Below are positions 1-6,249 of a DNA stretch of 6,250 nt, in pieces. The notes under the pieces are model-generated. The model ran no database searches. It was given only the letters and a program-made list of their open reading frames with translations, and was not told the DNA's origin. A program made the translations under genes and the position numbers. Numbering within the stretch: position 1 is the first letter of the stretch; each line of letters begins with the position of its first letter. Source of the DNA: B21-G16 sp003644825 [NCBI: Candidatus Zhuqueibacterota bacterium] (GTDB taxonomy: Bacteria > SM23-31 > B21-G16); contig QNDJ01000114.1 in assembly GCA_003644825.1 (NCBI GenBank), positions 1 to 6,250 of the forward strand, read 5' to 3'.

Positions 1-1937
1 CCATAAGAATACTTCAAATCTGATTTATCATAATAAAAAATTTTATAATTGTCAAGAAAAATTTTATCTAAAAATGTTTCAACAATTCCTTTAACAAAAA
101 ATATATTGATGTTTGAACTTTTATCTTTCCACATCGGGTTTTCTATTTTTCCCTGAGCTATTGCTGATAGATAATTTTCTTCCCTGTAATCTGCCTTTCC
201 AGTATTATCCTTCCAGTAAACCTTTCCAATTTCAAATATTCTTATATTATCGACTCCCCTGTTAAAATTCAATAAAGCAACATTTAACAGGCTTGGAACC
301 AGACTCCTCCTTAATAAACTTATTTCTTTACTTATAGGATTTTTTACAAAAATTGACTTTTCAGGTTCATCAAAATACTTATTAAATTTCTCATCTATCA
401 TAGAGTATGTAATTACCTCATTAAACCCTAAACTCATAAATAGATTTTTAAATCTATCTAAATATCTTTCTTCTTCGCTTTTTTTAGCGCTTTCTCTTAC
501 TTTTAAATTTATAATTGGTCTAATTCTTTCATATCCAAGTATTCTTGATACTTCCTCTATCAAATCAATTTCTCGTTCAATATCATGCCTGAAAGAGGGA
601 ATTTTGACTTCAATATTTTTATCTTTTTTTATCTCGAATTCCAGATTTTTTAATGTATTTAAAATCTCCTCTTCTGAAAAATTTGTTCCGAGAATTTTAT
701 TTGTTCTATCAATCCGCAAAGAAACCTTTTTGTTCTTCTTTTTACCAGGATATTCGTCATAAATTTTTGAAACTTTCACGTTAAATGAAGATTCAGAGAT
801 TATCTGGCATACCCTATCAAGAGCGTATAAGGTAATTTCGGGGTCAGTTCCTCTTTCAAATCTTTTTGATGCTTCAGAAGATAAACCGAGTTTCCTGGAT
901 GTTCTTCTCACGCTAAGTGGATTAAAATTAGCGCTTTCCAATAATATTTTTGTTGTATTTTCATTAATTTCAGAGTTTAAACCACCCATAACACCAGCAA
1001 TTGCCACTCCTTTTTCATTATCGCATATAAGTAAAGTATTGGAATCAAGTATTCTTCTAATTCCATCAAGCGTAATAAATTCCTCATTTTCCTTTGCTGG
1101 TTGAACTATTATTTTATTACCTGAAATGAGATTGTAATCAAAAGCATGCATAGGTTGACCGAGTTCCATCAGTACATAATTAGTAGCATCAACAATATTA
1201 TTTATTGCTCTTATGTCCACGGAGTTTAACCTATTAATTAGCCAGACCGGAGAGGGTTTAACAACTATTCCTTCTAATATCCTTGCTGAATATCGGGGGC
1301 AATTTTTTATGTCTTTTATTTCTATACAAAAATTTTCTCCAATATCAGGAGATTCATTTATTTTTATTTCTGGTTTTCTAATTTTCTGGCCTGAAAGGGC
1401 AGCTATCTCTCTTGCTATACCTATCACTCCAAGGCAGTCAGGTCTATTAGGTGTAATGAAAATATCAAAAATATAATCTTTTTGAAACTTTTCTGAAATA
1501 AACTTATCACCCGCTCTAAAACTTCCTTTAAGCTCCATTACAACATCAGACACATCAGAGATTCCCAGCTCATACTCAGAACATATCATACCAAAAGATT
1601 CCACACCTCTAATTTTTGTAATCTGGATTATTTCGCTGTTCGGTAATTTTGTCCCAGGAATAGCAACAGGTACCATCATTCCTTCCATAACATTGGGAGC
1701 ACCACAAACAATGTTTTTCCTATCAGTACCAAGGTCTACAAGGCATATCCTTAATTTTTCTGAATCTGGATGAGGTTCTATAGATATAATTTTTCCAGCT
1801 ATAACACCTTCAATGTAATTTTCCTTTGTAATTACTTCCTCAACCTCCAGACCTGCCATAGTAAGCTTTTCGGCTGTTTCTTCGGGAGACCAGGGTATAT
1901 CAACAAAATCTTTAAGCCAGTTATATGTAACCTTCAT
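1..1937 (-). CDS. pheT: Phenylalanine--tRNA ligase beta subunit, 3' end cut off by window edge
   Basis: This is the beta subunit of the cytoplasmic alpha2-beta2 PheRS, which binds tRNA-Phe and edits mischarged Tyr-tRNA. I translated 645 codons from the ATG at 1937-1935 to base 3 without a stop; the family is usually about 800 residues, so roughly the last 150, including the C-terminal FDX-ACB anticodon-binding domain, lie outside. Visible in order are the N-terminal MKVTYNWLKDFV, an EMAP/OB-type tRNA-binding domain (about 40-150, with HPDSEKLRIC at 56-65), the NRPDCLG motif (164-170), the B3/B4 editing domain (about 210-365, with ATNYVLMELGQPMHAFD and SSEASKRFERGTDP), the B5 domain (about 405-475, with DLIEEVSRILGYERI) and part of the catalytic-like core (from about 490). 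The start lies one base after the pheS TAA, and no Shine-Dalgarno is visible, so translational coupling to pheS is likely. The gene looks intact up to the edge. Confidence 0.97.
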   Translation of the reverse strand, partial: MKVTYNWLKDFVDIPWSPEETAEKLTMAGLEVEEVITKENYIEGVIAGKIISIEPHPDSEKLRICLVDLGTDRKNIVCGAPNVMEGMMVPVAIPGTKLPNSEIIQITKIRGVESFGMICSEYELGISDVSDVVMELKGSFRAGDKFISEKFQKDYIFDIFITPNRPDCLGVIGIAREIAALSGQKIRKPEIKINESPDIGENFCIEIKDIKNCPRYSARILEGIVVKPSPVWLINRLNSVDIRAINNIVDATNYVLMELGQPMHAFDYNLISGNKIIVQPAKENEEFITLDGIRRILDSNTLLICDNEKGVAIAGVMGGLNSEINENTTKILLESANFNPLSVRRTSRKLGLSSEASKRFERGTDPEITLYALDRVCQIISESSFNVKVSKIYDEYPGKKKNKKVSLRIDRTNKILGTNFSEEEILNTLKNLEFEIKKDKNIEVKIPSFRHDIEREIDLIEEVSRILGYERIRPIINLKVRESAKKSEEERYLDRFKNLFMSLGFNEVITYSMIDEKFNKYFDEPEKSIFVKNPISKEISLLRRSLVPSLLNVALLNFNRGVDNIRIFEIGKVYWKDNTGKADYREENYLSAIAQGKIENPMWKDKSSNINIFFVKGIVETFLDKIFLDNYKIFYYDKSDLKYSY

Positions 1938-1938
1938 A

Positions 1939-2967
1939 TTAAGAAAACTGTTTTATAAATCTTAAGTCATTTTCATAAAATAGTCTTATATCGTCAATTT
2001 CGAATTTCACCATTGCAATTCTTTCAACCCCCATACCAAAGGCAAAACCTGTAAAAACTTCCGGGTCATATCCAACAAATTTAAAAACCTCCGGGTCAAC
2101 CATACCTGCTCCGGAAATTTCTATCCATCCTGTATTTTTACATACACTACATCCTTTTCCTCTGCATAGAATGCAGGAAAAATCATATTCTGCACTGGGC
2201 TCCGTAAAAGGAAAAAAACTGGGCCGAAAACGAACCTTTGCTGACCTGCCAAATAAATGTCGGGCAAAAGATAATATTACACCTTTCAGGTCAGCCATTG
2301 AAACATCCCTGTCAACACAGAGCCCTTCTACCTGGTAAAAAACCGGTGAATGTGTAGCATCAGGCGTGTCTTTTCTGAAAACCCGCCCCGGAGCAATTAT
2401 TCTCACCGGTGGTTTCATTTTTTCCATAACACGAATCTGAACCGGAGAAGTGTGAGTTCTTAACAAACCACCAGAATCAAGATATAATGTATCCTGTAAA
2501 TCCCTGGATGGATGATTTTCAGGCATATTTAATGCTTCAAAATTATAGTAGTCAGTTTCAATCTCAGGACCCGTTGCAACCTCAAAACCCATCGAATAAA
2601 ATGCGTCTTTTATTTCTTCAAGTATAATATTTATCGGATGTTTTGAACCCAGGAAAAATTTTCTTCCTGGTAATGTGATATCTATTTTTTCCTCTTTTTC
2701 AGAAATTTTCTCAAATTCAACTAATTTTTCTTCTATTTCCTGTTTGATAAGGCTTTTAATAAAGTTTAGCTCTTTTCCGAATAAAGCTCTCTCTGAAGGA
2801 GATTTTTCTTTTATCTTTTTAAACAAACTGGAAATTAACCCTTTCCTTCCGAGGTATTTAAACCTTACTTTTTCGGCTTCGTTAAAATTAGTTATACCAC
2901 TTTTATCCTGGAAGAAATTATTAACTAATTCTTTTAATTCAACAAAAGTTATAGAAATTTTTTCCAT
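1939..2967 (-). CDS. pheS: Phenylalanine--tRNA ligase alpha subunit
   Basis: This is the catalytic alpha subunit of cytoplasmic PheRS, which activates phenylalanine with ATP and charges tRNA-Phe; it works with PheT encoded immediately downstream. The product is 342 residues, slightly longer than the 327 of E. coli. The N-terminal 1-90 is the helical, probably coiled-coil tRNA-binding arm. Class II motif 1 lies around H110-P111, motif 2 at about 194-215 (GRVFRKDTPDATHSPVFYQ), and motif 3 at about 307-319 (GFAFGMGVERIAM). A309 corresponds to the E. coli specificity residue A294 by my alignment. Residues 265-276 hold four cysteines (C265, C268, C273, C276), a probable zinc knob known in many bacterial PheS proteins. 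The ATG at 2967 gives the expected N-terminus, but no clear Shine-Dalgarno precedes it. The 44-base gap from rplT shows no strong terminator. The TAA stop is one base from the pheT start. Confidence 0.98.
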   Translation of the reverse strand: MEKISITFVELKELVNNFFQDKSGITNFNEAEKVRFKYLGRKGLISSLFKKIKEKSPSERALFGKELNFIKSLIKQEIEEKLVEFEKISEKEEKIDITLPGRKFFLGSKHPINIILEEIKDAFYSMGFEVATGPEIETDYYNFEALNMPENHPSRDLQDTLYLDSGGLLRTHTSPVQIRVMEKMKPPVRIIAPGRVFRKDTPDATHSPVFYQVEGLCVDRDVSMADLKGVILSFARHLFGRSAKVRFRPSFFPFTEPSAEYDFSCILCRGKGCSVCKNTGWIEISGAGMVDPEVFKFVGYDPEVFTGFAFGMGVERIAMVKFEIDDIRLFYENDLRFIKQFS

Positions 2968-3011
2968 AATGGAATATTTTTTCAGTTTAATATTTAAAAA
3001 TTATTCTGATT

Positions 3012-3362
3012 TTAATTTGCACTTACAGTATTAACAATTTCTTTAAAAATGTCCGGCTCGTTAACAGCTAAATCAGCAAGTATTTTCCTTGAAATTTTTA
3101 TGTTAGCTTTATTAATAGCATCCATAAACTTTGAGTAAGAAAAGCCATACTGTCTTACGGCTGCATTAATTCGCACTATCCACAATCTCCTGAAATCCCT
3201 TTTTCTTACTTTTCTGTCTCTGTATGAATAAAGTAAAGCTTTACTTACACTATCCTTTGCTGTTTTATACAATTTGCTTCTTCCACCTCTGTATCCTTTA
3301 GCCATTTTTAAAATCTTTTTATGTTTTTTTCTTGCTGCAACAACATTTTTAGCTCTTGGCAT
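3012..3362 (-). CDS. rplT: 50S ribosomal protein L20
   Basis: L20 binds 23S rRNA early in large-subunit assembly, and in E. coli and Firmicutes it also represses its own operon by binding mRNA. The 116-residue product has the family length. It starts with the typical MPRAKNVVAARKKHKKILKMAKGYRGGRSKLY basic extension and continues with RDRKVRKRDFRRLWIVRINAA and a globular C-terminal domain. The start is fixed by the conserved MPR N-terminus and by a perfect AGGAGG six bases upstream. It follows rpmI after a 77-base spacer with a strong hairpin, the longest spacer between protein genes here. The gene ends in TAA. Confidence 0.98.
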   Translation of the reverse strand: MPRAKNVVAARKKHKKILKMAKGYRGGRSKLYKTAKDSVSKALLYSYRDRKVRKRDFRRLWIVRINAAVRQYGFSYSKFMDAINKANIKISRKILADLAVNEPDIFKEIVNTVSAN

Positions 3363-3374
3363 AAATAACCTCCT
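3363..3374 (-). promoter_or_regulatory. Shine-Dalgarno of rplT (AGGAGG)
   Basis: AGGAGG lies at 3374-3369 on the minus strand, six bases before the rplT ATG. It is the strongest ribosome binding site in the window. Its last two G residues plus the following TTATT (GGTTATT, 3370-3364) repeat part of the 3' arm of the upstream hairpin, so they can also pair with that hairpin's 5' arm. Confidence 0.85.
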
Positions 3375-3387
3375 GTCTCATATTTAT

Positions 3388-3420
3388 AAAAATAACCCTA
3401 TGTTTATACACAGGGTTATT
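3388..3420 (-). terminator. Terminator-like hairpin between rpmI and rplT (possible attenuator or L20-responsive leader)
   Basis: On the minus strand AATAACCCTGTGT (3420-3408) and ACATAGGGTTATT (3403-3391) form a 13-bp stem with one G-U pair and an ATAA tetraloop. The 3' arm runs into a stretch of five T residues (3392-3388), two of which belong to the stem, so the U tract is short. As rplT, pheS and pheT lie downstream in the same orientation, full termination here is unlikely. Partial attenuation, RNA processing or protein binding are alternatives. The structure is directly visible; the role is inference. Confidence 0.55.
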
Positions 3421-3440
3421 ATAAAAAATTAGATCCTGCT

Positions 3441-3629
3441 TTATATCATTTGAATAACCCTTTTCCTGTCAACTGGAGAAATTAAAGAAGGTTTTCTTAA
3501 GTTCCTTTTTCTTTTTCTTGTTTTTTTAGTAAGTATATGACTTCCGTAGGATTTTCTTCTTTTAATTTTTCCTGAAGCAGTAAATTTAAACCTTTTAGCA
3601 GCACCTCTATTTGTTTTGATTTTAGGCAT
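3441..3629 (-). CDS. rpmI: 50S ribosomal protein L35
   Basis: L35 is a small, very basic protein of the large ribosomal subunit. The product is 62 residues, close to the usual 64-66, with the signature N-terminus [21 protein letters not shown] and a Lys/Arg-rich centre ([12 protein letters not shown]), ending in [13 protein letters not shown] chose the ATG at 3629 rather than the in-frame ATG at 3656. MPKIKT is the family N-terminus, AAAGGA sits nine bases before it, and the longer form would overlap the end of infC. The gap from the infC stop is 13 bases. The stop is TAA. Confidence 0.97.
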   Translation of the reverse strand: MPKIKTNRGAAKRFKFTASGKIKRRKSYGSHILTKKTRKRKRNLRKPSLISPVDRKRVIQMI

Positions 3630-3638
3630 TTTTAACAG

Positions 3639-3644
3639 TCCTTT
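3639..3644 (-). promoter_or_regulatory. Shine-Dalgarno of rpmI (AAAGGA)
   Basis: AAAGGA at 3644-3639 lies nine bases upstream of the ATG at 3629 and overlaps the infC stop codon (3645-3643). It decides the start of rpmI in favour of the conserved MPKIKT N-terminus over the upstream in-frame ATG at 3656. Confidence 0.75.
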
Positions 3645-4152
3645 ACTTTTTAACAAACATTCCTATAAGATTTCTTCCTTCTTTTTTAACGGGGGCTTCC
3701 AGTTTAGCAATATCTGACAAATTTTCTTTTATTTTATCAAAAATTTCATATCCAAACTTGATATAGGCAAGTTCCCTACCCTTGAAAAAAACAGAAACTT
3801 TAACTTTATTGCCCTGTTCAATAAAATTTCTTATATGTTTTATTTTAAATTCAAGGTCATGTTTTTCAATTTTTGGTCTGAACCTGACCTCTTTAATGTG
3901 AATTATATGTTGTTTCTTTTTACTTTCTCTTTCTTTTTTTGTTAACTCATATTTATATTTTCCATAATTCATTATTTTACATACCGGTGGTCGTGAATTT
4001 GGTGCAACTTCTACCAGGTCAAGTCCTTCTGATTCTGCTATTTCCAGAGCTTTATCTGTATTAAGGATTCCAATCTGTTTTCCATCAGGTGCTATTACAC
4101 GAACCTTCGGTACTTTAATCTGCTTATTTACTCTAATATTATTTTTCTTAAT
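3643..4152 (-). CDS. infC: Translation initiation factor IF-3, probable AUU start
   Basis: IF3 binds the 30S subunit, prevents premature joining of the 50S, and checks the start codon and initiator tRNA. Reading upstream from the ATG at 3972 the frame stays open and encodes the missing half of the IF3 N-domain, including [45 protein letters not shown]. The next upstream stop is the thrS TAG at 4158-4156. Between that stop and Met61 there is no ATG, GTG or TTG; the best start is ATT at 4152-4150, eight bases after AAAGGAG. This gives 169 residues, near the family's 170-180: N-domain about 4-73, Lys/Glu-rich linker, C-domain about 80-167 ([38 protein letters not shown] is its start). E. coli infC also starts with AUU and is autoregulated through it. 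Starting at 3972 would delete most of the N-domain, so I reject that. Confidence 0.93.
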   Translation of the reverse strand: MKKNNIRVNKQIKVPKVRVIAPDGKQIGILNTDKALEIAESEGLDLVEVAPNSRPPVCKIMNYGKYKYELTKKERESKKKQHIIHIKEVRFRPKIEKHDLEFKIKHIRNFIEQGNKVKVSVFFKGRELAYIKFGYEIFDKIKENLSDIAKLEAPVKKEGRNLIGMFVKK

Positions 4153-4170
4153 AGGCTATTCTCCTTTTTT
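4153..4170 (-). promoter_or_regulatory. Shine-Dalgarno of infC inside the thrS 3' end
   Basis: The minus strand reads AAAAAAGGAG (4170-4161) then AATAGCCT (4160-4153) before ATT. The GGAG core is eight bases from the ATT, an ideal distance. It overlaps the last Lys, Gly and Glu codons of thrS and precedes its TAG stop. No ATG, GTG or TTG lies at a usable distance, so this site is the main evidence for the AUU start. Confidence 0.8.
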
Positions 4171-6096
4171 AATCAATGAAAAAACATCTCCCTTCTCCTG
4201 CTCAAAAAACTGAATTAGTTCGTTCAAAGATTTTTTACCGATATCACCTGATTTTCTTTTTCTAAGGGAAACAGTATTAGTTGTAATTTCCTTTTCTCCT
4301 ACAATACACATAAAAGGAACTTTTTGCATCTCACTTTCTCTAATTTTATATCCAACCTTTTCATTTCTTAAATCAATTTCGGTTCTGAAATTGTTATTGA
4401 TTAACAATTTATATACTTTAAGGGCATAATTATGATATTTCTCGCTAACTGGAATTATCATTACCTGAACAGGGGTAAGCCAGAAAGGTATATCACCGGC
4501 ATAATGTTCAATGAGAATACCAATGAATCTCTCAATTGAGCCAAGAAATGTTCTATGAATCATTACAGGCTTTTTCTTTGCCCCATCTTTATCTGTATAT
4601 TCCAGATTAAATCTTTCGGGCATAGCAAAATCAAGTTGAATTGTACCGCATTGCCACCCTCTCATTAAACAATCAAAAATATGAAAGTCGATTTTGGGCC
4701 CATAAAATGCGCCATCACCCGGGTTAATTTTATGTGGAATCCCCTGTTCCTCCAGTACTTCTGAAAGTATTTTTTCTGCAAAATTCCACATATCTATCGA
4801 ACCAATGTATTTTTCCGGCCTTGTTGATAATTCTACCTTGTAGTTATCAAAACCAAAAATTTTGTATATCTTTGTAGTTAAGTCTATCAGTGTAAAAATT
4901 TCCTCTTTTATTTGGGCAGGTGTACAATATATGTGAGCGTCATCCTGAATAAAAGCCCTTACCCTGAATAATCCATGTAAAACCCCTGACTTTTCATTCC
5001 TGTGGTCATGGCCGAACTCCGGATATCTTATGGGAAGATCTCTATAGCTTCTTAAACGATTTTTATATATTAAAATACTCCCCGGGCAGTTCATCGGTTT
5101 TAAAGCATAGTTTATATTTTCAATCTTTGTAAAATACATTTCCTCTTTGAATTTGTCCCAGTGACCACTCTGACGCCATAGTTGCTCATTCATTAAAACA
5201 GGGGTTAAAATCTCTTTATATCCCCATTCTCTATACACTTTTCTCAGGAAATTATAAATTTCATTAACAATTATCATTCCTTTTGGATGCCAGAAAACAA
5301 AACCCGGTGCTTCATTATGGAAGCTGAATAAATCAAGTTCTTTTCCTAACTTTCTGTGGTCTCTTTTTTTTGCTTCTTTAAGAAAATTTAAATAGTTTTC
5401 AAGTTTTTCTTTTTCAGGAAATGAAATACCATATATTCGTTGCAGCATCTTATTTTTTTCATCACCTTTCCAGTATGCACCGGCCAGGCTTATGAGCTTA
5501 AAATTTTTAATATACCCTGTTGAAGGAAGATGAGGACCCCTGCACAGGTCGGAAAAATTCCCCTGAAAATACAATGAAACCTCATTATCTTCTATTTCAC
5601 CAAGCAATTCAACTTTGTAATCTTCATTTAATTTCCGAAAATGTTTTATTGCTTCCTCTTTATTTAGAATTTTTCTTTCTATTTTAATATCCTGCTTTGC
5701 TATTTTATCCATTTCTTCTTCAATTTTCTTAAGGTCTTCAGGAGTAAAAGAATCTTTATAATCTATATCGTAATAAAAACCTTTTTCAATCGGTGGGCCA
5801 ATAGCAATTTTAGCTTCAGGAAACAGGTTTTTTATAGCATTTGCCATAAGATGAGATGTGCTATGCCAGTATACCTCCATTCCCTCAGGAGTATCATAGG
5901 TTACTAACTCCAGTTTACCATCTTCATACAGTGGTTCGGTTAGGTCTATCATTTTATCATTGAATTTTGCAGCAACTGATTTTTTAACCGCTGACTTTTC
6001 TACTGAATTTGCCACATCAAGAGGTGAAACTCCGGCTTTAAACTTCTTACCTTCAAAATTATTAAATTCTATAATTATCTCTTTTTTATTTTCCAT
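4156..6096 (-). CDS. thrS: Threonine--tRNA ligase
   Basis: This class II synthetase charges tRNA-Thr and hydrolyses mischarged Ser-tRNA-Thr. The 646-residue product is full length and colinear with the E. coli enzyme (key residues offset by about +3 to +5). Residues 1-65 are a TGS domain and about 70-225 the editing domain, with H78, H82, C185 and H189 (HSTSH and CRGPH motifs). About 250-540 is the catalytic core, with zinc ligands C337 (MNCPG), H388 (QDDAHIY) and H514 (IHRTFLGS), motif 2 arginine R366 and motif 3 arginine R523. About 545-640 is the anticodon-binding domain. The ATG at 6096 is the only sensible start, yet only a weak AAAG-type sequence precedes it. The gene lies about 25 bases after a terminator-like U tract that follows tRNA-Val. 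It ends in TAG, and infC begins three bases later in the same frame. Confidence 0.98.
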   Translation of the reverse strand: MENKKEIIIEFNNFEGKKFKAGVSPLDVANSVEKSAVKKSVAAKFNDKMIDLTEPLYEDGKLELVTYDTPEGMEVYWHSTSHLMANAIKNLFPEAKIAIGPPIEKGFYYDIDYKDSFTPEDLKKIEEEMDKIAKQDIKIERKILNKEEAIKHFRKLNEDYKVELLGEIEDNEVSLYFQGNFSDLCRGPHLPSTGYIKNFKLISLAGAYWKGDEKNKMLQRIYGISFPEKEKLENYLNFLKEAKKRDHRKLGKELDLFSFHNEAPGFVFWHPKGMIIVNEIYNFLRKVYREWGYKEILTPVLMNEQLWRQSGHWDKFKEEMYFTKIENINYALKPMNCPGSILIYKNRLRSYRDLPIRYPEFGHDHRNEKSGVLHGLFRVRAFIQDDAHIYCTPAQIKEEIFTLIDLTTKIYKIFGFDNYKVELSTRPEKYIGSIDMWNFAEKILSEVLEEQGIPHKINPGDGAFYGPKIDFHIFDCLMRGWQCGTIQLDFAMPERFNLEYTDKDGAKKKPVMIHRTFLGSIERFIGILIEHYAGDIPFWLTPVQVMIIPVSEKYHNYALKVYKLLINNNFRTEIDLRNEKVGYKIRESEMQKVPFMCIVGEKEITTNTVSLRKRKSGDIGKKSLNELIQFFEQEKGDVFSLIKKGE

Positions 6097-6102
6097 AAAA
6101 AT

Positions 6103-6131
6103 ATCTTTTTTTAAGTTCTTAAAAAAAAGAT
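6103..6131 (-). promoter_or_regulatory. Alternative hairpin overlapping terminator U tract and thrS leader
   Basis: On the minus strand ATC, eight T and AAG (6131-6118) are followed by AA and then CTT, seven A and GAT (6115-6103). These arms pair over 13 bp with one bulged U. The 5' arm reuses the terminator's last stem bases and U tract, so the two structures exclude each other for those bases. The 3' arm covers the A-rich sequence just before the thrS ATG where a ribosome would land. The pairing is visible; its use in the cell is inference, and A/T-only pairing is weak. Confidence 0.3.
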
Positions 6132-6168
6132 TTTAGATAATATATAAGTTCATATTATCTAAAATCTT
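6121..6168 (-). terminator. Rho-independent terminator after tRNA-Val, upstream of thrS
   Basis: A perfect 17-bp inverted repeat, AAGATTTTAGATAATAT (6168-6152) and ATATTATCTAAAATCTT (6143-6127), encloses an 8-base loop. On the minus strand the 3' arm runs into eight consecutive T residues (6128-6121). On the plus strand no T run follows, so the signal is oriented with the tRNA gene. The stem is mostly A/T, so efficiency may be modest. It either ends the tRNA transcript or attenuates read-through into thrS. Confidence 0.75.
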
Positions 6169-6175
6169 AAATAAG

Positions 6176-6249
6176 TGGGCGATAGCCGATTTGAACGGCT
6201 GACCTCTTGCATGTCAAGCAAGCACTCTAACCAACTGAGCTAATCGCCC
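6176..6249 (-). tRNA. tRNA-Val (anticodon GAC)
   Basis: The minus strand folds into a complete 74-base cloverleaf. The acceptor GGGCGAT pairs with ATCGCCC, and the D stem is GCTC/GAGT with one G-U pair. The anticodon stem CTTGC/GCAAG encloses TTGACAT, and a 5-base variable loop AGGTC follows. The T stem AGCCG/CGGCT encloses TTCAAAT, and the discriminator is A. The anticodon GAC reads GUC and GUU valine codons. The CCA tail is not encoded: the bases after the discriminator read CTTA. The 5' end is one base from the window edge, so its promoter is not visible. The gene lies 79 bases upstream of thrS in the same direction. Confidence 0.95.

Noticed and set aside
1213-1476. Plus-strand open frame of 87 codons
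   Set aside because: It lies wholly antisense to the conserved B3/B4 region of pheT and shows no recognisable protein features.
1770-1958. Plus-strand open frame of 62 codons
   Set aside because: Antisense to the pheT 5' end and the pheS stop; no family resemblance or ribosome site.
2968-3011. Terminator or promoter between rplT and pheS
   Set aside because: Only short palindromic AATATT copies are present, with no stable GC-containing stem, U tract or convincing promoter pair.
2675-3034. Plus-strand open frame of 119 codons
   Set aside because: Antisense to the PheS coiled-coil arm; its Phe/Ser/Leu-rich product is what Lys/Glu-rich coding sequence gives in reverse.
3418-3423. TATAAT on the minus strand upstream of rplT as an internal promoter
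   Set aside because: No plausible -35 hexamer lies 16-18 bases upstream, and the start point would fall inside the hairpin arm; a chance match is likely in such A/T-rich spacer.
3630-3656. Nine-residue N-terminal extension of L35 starting at the ATG at 3656
   Set aside because: The family starts at MPKIKT, a Shine-Dalgarno serves the ATG at 3629, and the extension overlaps infC.
4156-4158. Recoding of TAG as sense, giving a ThrRS-IF3 fusion
   Set aside because: ThrRS ends at its normal length, IF3 begins at its normal N-terminus, and a Shine-Dalgarno lies between; no sign of code change elsewhere in the window.
6097-6175. T-box or other tRNA-sensing leader for thrS
   Set aside because: The 79-base gap lacks the specifier stem and the conserved T-box sequence; it holds only the terminator and A/T repeats.
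6207-6220. TTGACA on the minus strand inside the tRNA as a -35 element for thrS
   Set aside because: It is the tRNA anticodon loop, and no -10 hexamer lies at the right distance.
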